64,000 bases of DNA from Thermophilibacter mediterraneus (GTDB lineage Bacteria; Actinomycetota; Coriobacteriia; Coriobacteriales; Atopobiaceae). Positions 59,245 through 64,000 of the stretch are shown piece by piece (the stretch's first letter is position 1; every line of letters begins with the position of its first letter). The notes beneath the pieces are model-generated. The model did no database searches. It was not told the DNA's origin and worked only from the letters and a program-made list of their open reading frames with translations. Location of the stretch: positions 474,382-538,381 of the forward strand of contig NZ_FPKO01000008.1 of assembly GCF_900119385.1 (NCBI RefSeq), given 5' to 3'. The position numbers and the translations under genes were made by a program.

Positions 59245-59354
59245 CGTGCGGGTTGTGGACGGTTTTTGGGCTCGAATCGTCCGCAACCCGCACCTATCCC
59301 GAACGCGTGCGGGTTGCGGACGAAATCTGAGTCGGAACCGTCCGCAACCCGCAC
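59245..59354. repeat. Two tandem 61-bp hairpin repeats (array 3)
   Basis: Units start at 59245 and 59306, 61 bp apart. Arms GTGCGGGTTGTGGAC / GTCCGCAACCCGCAC and GTGCGGGTTGCGGAC / GTCCGCAACCCGCAC, the latter a perfect 15-bp match. It lies between convergent genes and directly after a GAGAAGAACG motif, like arrays 1 and 2. Confidence 0.82.
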
Positions 59355-59366
59355 CAAGTGACCGGT

Positions 59367-60458
59367 CTACTCCGCCAGCGCGGCGCGGCCGTAGGCGTCG
59401 GCGGCGAGCATGGCTGCGGCGACCTTCTCGGGCGTGACCTCGAACGGCATGTTGCCGAGCGTGTCGGTGGGCGCGCAGGCCAGCTTGGCGACCTCGAGCA
59501 CGCGCTCGTAGCTCGCGTCCTCGACGCCGAGCTGCGCGAAGGTCACGGGCAGGCCGACCTCGACGCAGAAGTCGAGCACCTCGTAGAGCTCGTCCGCGTT
59601 CTCGAGGACGAGCTGGGTGAGCGTGCCAAACGCGACCTTCTCGCCGTGGTAGTAGTCGTGGGTCTCGGGCATGGCGGTCATGCCGTTGTGGATGGCGTGC
59701 GCGCCCGCGAGGCCCGCGGACTCGAAGCCCAGGCCGGAGAGCAGCGTGTTGGCCTCGATGATCTTCTCCACGGACTCGGTGCAGGCGCCGGCCTCGAGGG
59801 CGAGCTTGGCCTTGAGGCCGTCCTCGATCAGCGTCTCGTAGCAGAGGCGCGCGAGGGCCATGGCGGCCTCGGTCACGTGACCGCCGGCGCAGGTGGTGGC
59901 GTCGGAGCGCTTGCACGCGCGGGCCTCGAAGTAGGTCGCCAGGGCGTCGCCCATGCCGGAGACCGTCAGGCGCACCGGGCTCTTCGAGATGACGTCGGTG
60001 TCCATGAGGACGAGGTTGGGGTTCTGCTTGAAGAACTGGTACTCCTTGAACTGGCCCTCGTCGGTGTAGATGACGGAGAGCGCGGAGCACGGGGCGTCGG
60101 TGGCGGCGATGGTCGGAACGATCACCACGGGGGCGTCCACCACGGCGGCGACGGCCTTGGCGGTGTCGAAGATCTTGCCGCCGCCGACGCCCACGACGAC
60201 GTCGGTCCCGGCGGCGCGGTAGACCTCGACGAGGCGGTCGATCTCGCCCTGGGAGCACTCGCCGTTGAAGTTGTCGTAGGTGCAGGCCACGCCCGCGGCC
60301 TCGAGGCTCTGGGAGATGACGTCGCCGGAGCGGCGCAGGCCGCCGGCGGAGATGACGACGAGGGCGTGCGAGCCGTACGCCTTGACGTACTCGCCGAGGC
60401 GGCCGAGCTCGCCGGGGCCCTGGACGTACTTGGACGGGCTGATGAAGATGCGTGCCAT
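59367..60458 (-). CDS. gldA: Glycerol dehydrogenase
   Basis: A 363-aa iron-containing-alcohol-dehydrogenase-family enzyme that oxidises glycerol to dihydroxyacetone with NAD+. NAD site GVGGGKIFDTAK, VPTIAATDAPCSALSVIY, metal ligands in GMGDALATY (Asp) and GAHAIHNG and THDYYHGEKVAFG (His) match GldA closely. Start MARIFISP has GAGAGAGGAA upstream. Monocistronic. The upstream 180 bp hold a run of short dyads that could be an operator but nothing firm. Confidence 0.9.
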   Translation of the reverse strand: MARIFISPSKYVQGPGELGRLGEYVKAYGSHALVVISAGGLRRSGDVISQSLEAAGVACTYDNFNGECSQGEIDRLVEVYRAAGTDVVVGVGGGKIFDTAKAVAAVVDAPVVIVPTIAATDAPCSALSVIYTDEGQFKEYQFFKQNPNLVLMDTDVISKSPVRLTVSGMGDALATYFEARACKRSDATTCAGGHVTEAAMALARLCYETLIEDGLKAKLALEAGACTESVEKIIEANTLLSGLGFESAGLAGAHAIHNGMTAMPETHDYYHGEKVAFGTLTQLVLENADELYEVLDFCVEVGLPVTFAQLGVEDASYERVLEVAKLACAPTDTLGNMPFEVTPEKVAAAMLAADAYGRAALAE

Positions 60459-60638
60459 GCTGTTCCTCTCTCTCCTGATGAGCCGATGCGCGCCGGGACG
60501 CGCCGCCCGAGGCCCGCTCCGTGCGGACCTCGAACCATACCAAGGGCCCCGCACGCTCAGACATTACGCACGGAGCCCTGTGTGGTTTCTATCGTAACAC
60601 CTTGTGGTATCGCTCGGTAGTAATGTCGCGTGCCGACG

Positions 60639-61202
60639 CTACTTCTTGGCGACGAGCAGCGGGTCGCCAATCTTGACGAGCGGCCTGCCGCCGAGGAGCG
60701 TCCCGGTCTCGCCGACGTGCTCGATGGCCGAGAAGCTGTCCGGGTTGGAGATGACGCACGCGATGACCTCCTCGTGGCCGGCGAGCTTGATGGCGTCGAC
60801 GTCAAAGGTCATGAGCGGCTGCCCGGCGCGAACCTCCTGGTTGGACTCGACGAGGCGGGTGAAGCCCCTGCCATTCATGTTGACGGTGCCGATGCCGATG
60901 TGGATGAGCACCTCCATGCCGTCGTCGGTGGCGATGGCGATGGAGTGGTTGGTCACCGTGGTGGCACCGATGCGGCCGTTAACCGGCGAGTAGAGGACGT
61001 TGGAGCCGGTGGGCAGGATGCCGTAGCCGTCACCGAGCAGGCCGGCGGAGATGACCTCGTCGTTGACCTCCTTGAGGCTCACGAGCACGCCGGAGACCGG
61101 GGCGTACACCGTGTCCGGGCGCGTGGCGAACGAGGCCTCGGGGGGCGTCAGCTTGCCGTCGGAAGAGACGAACGCGCTCTTGATCTTGTCGAACAGTCCC
61201 AT
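60639..61202 (-). CDS. crr: PTS glucose-type EIIA component
   Basis: A 187-aa soluble phosphocarrier starting MGLFDKIKSAF behind AGGAGG. The active His101 (VLIHIGIGTVNMNGRGF) and the helper His86 (VTNHSIAI) are present. APVSG and the GHEEVIA region fit EIIA-Glc. It accepts phosphate from HPr and passes it to a sugar EIIB domain. No EIIBC gene is beside it, so its partner lies elsewhere; a global regulatory role is possible. Confidence 0.9.
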   Translation of the reverse strand: MGLFDKIKSAFVSSDGKLTPPEASFATRPDTVYAPVSGVLVSLKEVNDEVISAGLLGDGYGILPTGSNVLYSPVNGRIGATTVTNHSIAIATDDGMEVLIHIGIGTVNMNGRGFTRLVESNQEVRAGQPLMTFDVDAIKLAGHEEVIACVISNPDSFSAIEHVGETGTLLGGRPLVKIGDPLLVAKK

Positions 61203-61338
61203 GGCAACCTCCTGCGGTAGCGTTTCGTGTCCATTACGACATGGTACCCGCGAAGGCACGCGCGCCCACCCGTTGGGCGAGGGCATTCGGCAAGCGGCCT
61301 GCCGGCGCGACGGCGCGGGCTGGGCGGTGAGCAAGGGC

Positions 61339-61475
61339 GGCGGCCGCACAATTTCGAAATTGTGCGGCCGCCGGGGCTCGGGGAGACGCGTTTTCCCAGT
61401 TGAGCCGCCGATGCGGAGAAGAAAGCCGCCCAATGCGCGCTCCGTTTCGCACAATTCCGAAATTGTGCGAAACGG
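61339..61475. repeat. Two long palindromes with GCACAATTTCGAAATTGTGC core
   Basis: 61339-61372 is a perfect 34-bp palindrome (arm GGCGGCCGCACAATTTC). 61442-61475 has 15-bp perfect arms CCGTTTCGCACAATT / AATTGTGCGAAACGG around CCGA. The core is shared while the outer arms differ. They lie in the 573-bp gap 61203-61775, which has no gene. Confidence 0.7.
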
Positions 61476-61597
61476 GGGCCGTGCGAACCGGGGGCCGTGC
61501 GAACCGGGGGCCGCGCGAAACGGGGGGCCACGCGAGCCGGGGGCCGTGCGAGCCGAAACCGACCGCGCCCCCGGTTCGCACGGCCCCCTGTTCGCAC
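61475..61597. repeat. Tandem GGGGGCCGTGCGAACC repeats (about 16-17 bp)
   Basis: About five imperfect copies of GGGGGCCGTGCGAACC or GGGGGCCACGCGAGCC, then an inverted block (GGTTCGCACGGCCCCC). Part of the run is duplicated after the adapter at 61597, so copy number is unreliable. Confidence 0.6.
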
Positions 61598-61651
61598 GGC
61601 ATACGAGCTGGAGAAGAGGCTCGGGGGCTCGGAGATGAGTATAAGAGCCAG
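61597..61651 (+). other. Illumina Nextera i7 adapter sequence followed by a 74-bp duplication (assembly artefact)
   Basis: CGGCATACGAG (61597-61607), two bases, an 8-base slot, then GGCTCGGGGGCTCGG, then AGATGAGTATAAGAGCCAG (61633-61651). Compare the i7 adapter: CGGCATACGAGAT, 8-base index, GTCTCGTGGGCTCGG, AGATGTGTATAAGAGACAG. The layout fits base for base with few mismatches. Bases 61651-61724 then repeat 61501-61574 exactly. Confidence 0.93.
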
Positions 61652-61775
61652 AACCGGGGGCCGCGCGAAACGGGGGGCCACGCGAGCCGGGGGCCGTGCG
61701 AGCCGAAACCGACCGCGCCCCCGGCGCCCGCGCGCCCGCGCCCCCGGCGCGCCCGCACGCCCCGCGCCCGCGACG

Positions 61776-63872
61776 CTACGCGCGGACCAGGCTGCGGGAG
61801 GTCAGGTACGTCACGAGGAAGTACCCGCCGTAGAGCACCACCACGAAGCAGACCGTGCCCACGAGCGCCGTCCCGATCTGGTACCCCGTGAGCAGCGCCA
61901 CGATGTCGTTCACCACGCTGAGCGCCACCGCCGCGTGCGCCACGGCGACCACGAGCGGGAACAGGAAGTAGACCCCCACCTGGGCGAGCAGCGCCCGGTC
62001 GATCATGGACCGCTCGGCGCCGAGCTCGGCGAGCACGCGGTAGCGCCCCACGTTGTCGGCGGCCTCGGAGAGCTGCTGCAGGGCGAGCACGGTCGCGCAG
62101 CACACGAGCAGGACCACGCCGATGTAGATCGCCAGGTAGGTCACGACGACCGTGGTGCCGGAGGACTGGTCGAGAAGCCCCTGGGCGTTGATGGGGTTCC
62201 AGACCGGCCAGGCCTCGATCGTCTCGCCCTGGCCCATGATGTCACCGTAGGCCTCGTCGATCGCGGACGTCGCCGCCTCGTTCATCTCCTCGCGGGAGCC
62301 GTTGTACATGAGGTTCACCACGGTCGTGCTCGGCCCGAGGCCCTCGGGGATAACGTCGTCTGGCACGATGAGCGCGCCGGAGACCGTGCCGCCCGCGCCG
62401 GTGTCCGAGAACGGGACGCTCACCACGGCCTCGTCGGAGAAGCGCAGCGTCCGCCCCTGGATCTCGAGCTCCGGGTTCTGCTCGGCCGCCGCGCGCCAGA
62501 AGTCGTCCAGCGACGACATGTCGTTCCACCACACGCACCCGTCGCTGCCAAGATCCACGCCCTTCTCGCCCAGCATGGCGCACAGGGCGTTGTACTCGGA
62601 GGCCCGCACGAGCGTCACGGCGGTCTCGCTGCTGCCCAGCATCATCTGCTTGACCGTGGCGCTGCCGTCGAAGTCGGTGCTCTCCACGAACCACTCCACG
62701 GTGTAGCCCGACAGCGGCTCGCCGCTCGCGTCGTAGTCGTAGGTGTTGACCTGGACCGCCTCGCGGAAGAGCTCGTCGAACTCCGGGATGTCGGCGCGCA
62801 GCCGGGCGATGGCGTCGTAGCCGTCGGCCGCGGCCGGACCCTGCGCGTTGCGCTCGCCGAGCATGCCCGTGGGGTAGCTCACGAGCGACATGTCGTAGCG
62901 CGTGCCCGCGACGAGCGCCTCGTTCATGCCCGTCGCCACCGAGAAGCCCGTGCACACGCCGCAGATGGCCAGGAACAGCATCGCGCAGACCAGGCTGATC
63001 GACAGCCACGCGGTGTTGATGCGGCTGTTGAGCTGGCGCATCACGAACATGTTGAGGCCACTCAGGTAGGCGCGCGGGCTCGCCTGGAGCGCCCGCAGCA
63101 GAAAGCCCGAGATCGAGAAGAAGAACAGCAGCGTCCCCACCGTGACGAGCCCCGTGGCGATCGCGAAGTAGGGCCCCTCCTCCATCATGCCGTGCTCGAG
63201 GAGCACGCGGTAGGCAACGCCGATCAGCGCGACGGAGACCACGAACAGCGCGACGGAGAGCGGCAGGCTGCGCAGACGGACCTTCTCGCTCACCTTGTCG
63301 GCGTTGATGAGGTCGATCAGCTTGTAGCGGCTCACCGTGGTCACGTTGAAGACGAGCGTCACGAGGAAGATGCCGGCGAAGCACGCGACCGTGTTGACGC
63401 ACGCCGACGGGGAGAACGCGAAGACGAACCCCTTGATCGTGGCCTCGAAGAGCCCCGCCGTCACGTACATCATGACCTGCGACAGCCCAACGCCCAGCAG
63501 CAGCCCCACGGCGAGCGCGACGGCGCCCACGGCGAGCGTCTCGAAGACGATGATCGTCGAGACGTGGCGGATGTCCATGCCCAGGGTGAGGTAGATGCCG
63601 AACTCCCGCTTGCGGCGCCGGATGAGGAAGCGGTTGGCGTACACCACGAGGAAGCCGAGGATGATCACGACGAAGACGGAGAGGCCCGACAGGATGTCCG
63701 TGAGCGTCTGCACCATGCGACGCTGGTCGCTGGCCATGTCGATGACCGCGGCCTGGTCGGTGATGGACCCGAAGGCGTAGAACACGCACACGCCGAAGGC
63801 CAGCGTGAGGAAGAAGACCGAGAAGTCCCTGAAGGACTTGCGGACGTTGCCGAGCGCGATCTTAGCGTACAT
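61776..63872 (-). CDS. FtsX-like ABC transporter permease (BceB type)
   Basis: A 698-aa permease. ATG at 63870-63872 with GGGGAGG 6 bases upstream, preferred over an in-frame GTG two codons earlier. The N-terminal part (about 20-110, LTLAFGVCVFYAFGS ... RKREFGIYLTLGM) and a C-terminal FtsX block (about 575-695) flank a roughly 200-residue extracellular domain (about 340-555). This is the layout of BceAB-type antimicrobial-peptide or bacitracin-sensing exporters. It overlaps the upstream ATPase gene by 11 bp. Confidence 0.85.
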   Translation of the reverse strand: MYAKIALGNVRKSFRDFSVFFLTLAFGVCVFYAFGSITDQAAVIDMASDQRRMVQTLTDILSGLSVFVVIILGFLVVYANRFLIRRRKREFGIYLTLGMDIRHVSTIIVFETLAVGAVALAVGLLLGVGLSQVMMYVTAGLFEATIKGFVFAFSPSACVNTVACFAGIFLVTLVFNVTTVSRYKLIDLINADKVSEKVRLRSLPLSVALFVVSVALIGVAYRVLLEHGMMEEGPYFAIATGLVTVGTLLFFFSISGFLLRALQASPRAYLSGLNMFVMRQLNSRINTAWLSISLVCAMLFLAICGVCTGFSVATGMNEALVAGTRYDMSLVSYPTGMLGERNAQGPAAADGYDAIARLRADIPEFDELFREAVQVNTYDYDASGEPLSGYTVEWFVESTDFDGSATVKQMMLGSSETAVTLVRASEYNALCAMLGEKGVDLGSDGCVWWNDMSSLDDFWRAAAEQNPELEIQGRTLRFSDEAVVSVPFSDTGAGGTVSGALIVPDDVIPEGLGPSTTVVNLMYNGSREEMNEAATSAIDEAYGDIMGQGETIEAWPVWNPINAQGLLDQSSGTTVVVTYLAIYIGVVLLVCCATVLALQQLSEAADNVGRYRVLAELGAERSMIDRALLAQVGVYFLFPLVVAVAHAAVALSVVNDIVALLTGYQIGTALVGTVCFVVVLYGGYFLVTYLTSRSLVRA

Positions 63873-64000
63873 CCGCACCCTCCCCTCCCAGGAAGGAGAC
63901 GACGTCCATGATCTCGTCGAAGAACTGCTTGCGCGTCTTGGTGCCGCGGACGATCTCGGAGAAGATCCTGCCGTCCTTGAGGAAGAGCGCGCGCCGCGCG
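63862..64000 (-). CDS. ABC transporter ATP-binding protein (BceA type), C-terminal end only
   Basis: The last 45 codons of a gene that begins beyond the window. The visible tail (ALFLKDGRIFSEIVRG, then TRKQFFDEIMDVVSFLGG) matches the C-terminus of BceA/YxdL-type ATPases. Its TAA overlaps the start of the FtsX-like permease, so the two form a coupled exporter. Catalytic motifs lie outside the window. Confidence 0.8.
   Translation of the reverse strand, partial: ARRALFLKDGRIFSEIVRGTKTRKQFFDEIMDVVSFLGGEGADVR

Noticed and set aside
61400-61891. Repetitive ORFs in the gap between EIIA and the FtsX permease
   Set aside because: They are translations of tandem GGGGGCCGTGCGAACC repeats and of the adapter-linked duplication.

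Overview
The window is very GC-rich, tightly packed with genes and has no rRNA or tRNA that I can recognise. The gene content and style point to a high-GC actinobacterial anaerobe of the class Coriobacteriia, perhaps Olsenella or another Atopobiaceae. The clues are Feo iron uptake with FeoB-associated Cys-rich proteins, a GSI-type glutamine synthetase, PTS parts, PEP carboxylase, S-layer-homology and NlpC/P60 surface proteins, and many palindromic intergenic repeats. The taxonomic placement is inference; no marker gene was searched.

Layout. 0-5 kb: end of a PfkB sugar kinase, a deoxyinosine-type DNA glycosylase, an atypical HPr, a TVP38/DedA-like membrane protein with two micro-ORFs, a LOG-family phosphoribohydrolase and a secreted protein. 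5-10 kb: a FeoA-FeoB fusion, a transglutaminase-like/SLH surface protein and DegV. 10-16 kb: a Dxs-like enzyme, a DUF2130 protein and an HtrA protease. 16-23 kb: an orphan response regulator, a polar amino-acid ABC operon with two binding proteins, and glnA. 23-31.4 kb: an iron and metal region (Cys-rich protein, gpmA, ZIP transporter, NlpC/P60 protein, then feoA-feoA-feoB plus a Cys-rich/HMA protein), with GTTA...TAAC dyads that look like iron-regulator boxes. 31.6-43.6 kb: ppc, a flippase, a flavin reductase, crcB, a MarR-controlled heterodimeric ABC exporter and aspS. 43.8-57.9 kb: an accessory island. It holds two convergent DUF4143-type AAA ATPases bracketed by paired palindromes, then a five-gene cassette with an XRE regulator diverging from an SNF2/DUF3883 helicase, a DUF1156 DNA methylase, a HEPN-DUF499 ATPase and a zinc-ribbon protein. 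This resembles DISARM-related defence modules and is the best candidate for an interesting system. 58-64 kb: a HAD phosphatase, a small conserved protein, glycerol dehydrogenase, PTS EIIA and a Bce-type FtsX permease with the tail of its ATPase.

Two places are not biology. Bases 43800-43830 and 61597-61651 closely match Illumina Nextera adapter sequence, the second followed by an exact 74-bp duplication. Synteny across these points, including the left edge of the accessory island, should not be trusted.

The window is also rich in structured non-coding DNA. A 61-bp-period hairpin family occurs in three arrays (3, 5 and 2 copies), always between convergent genes. An unrelated hairpin pair has the same 61-bp period. 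Other families are 66-bp hairpins, GTGCAAAAG...CTTTTGCAC elements, a roughly 160-bp inverted-repeat element, and a CGGCGAGAAGAACG motif that brackets terminator-like stems.
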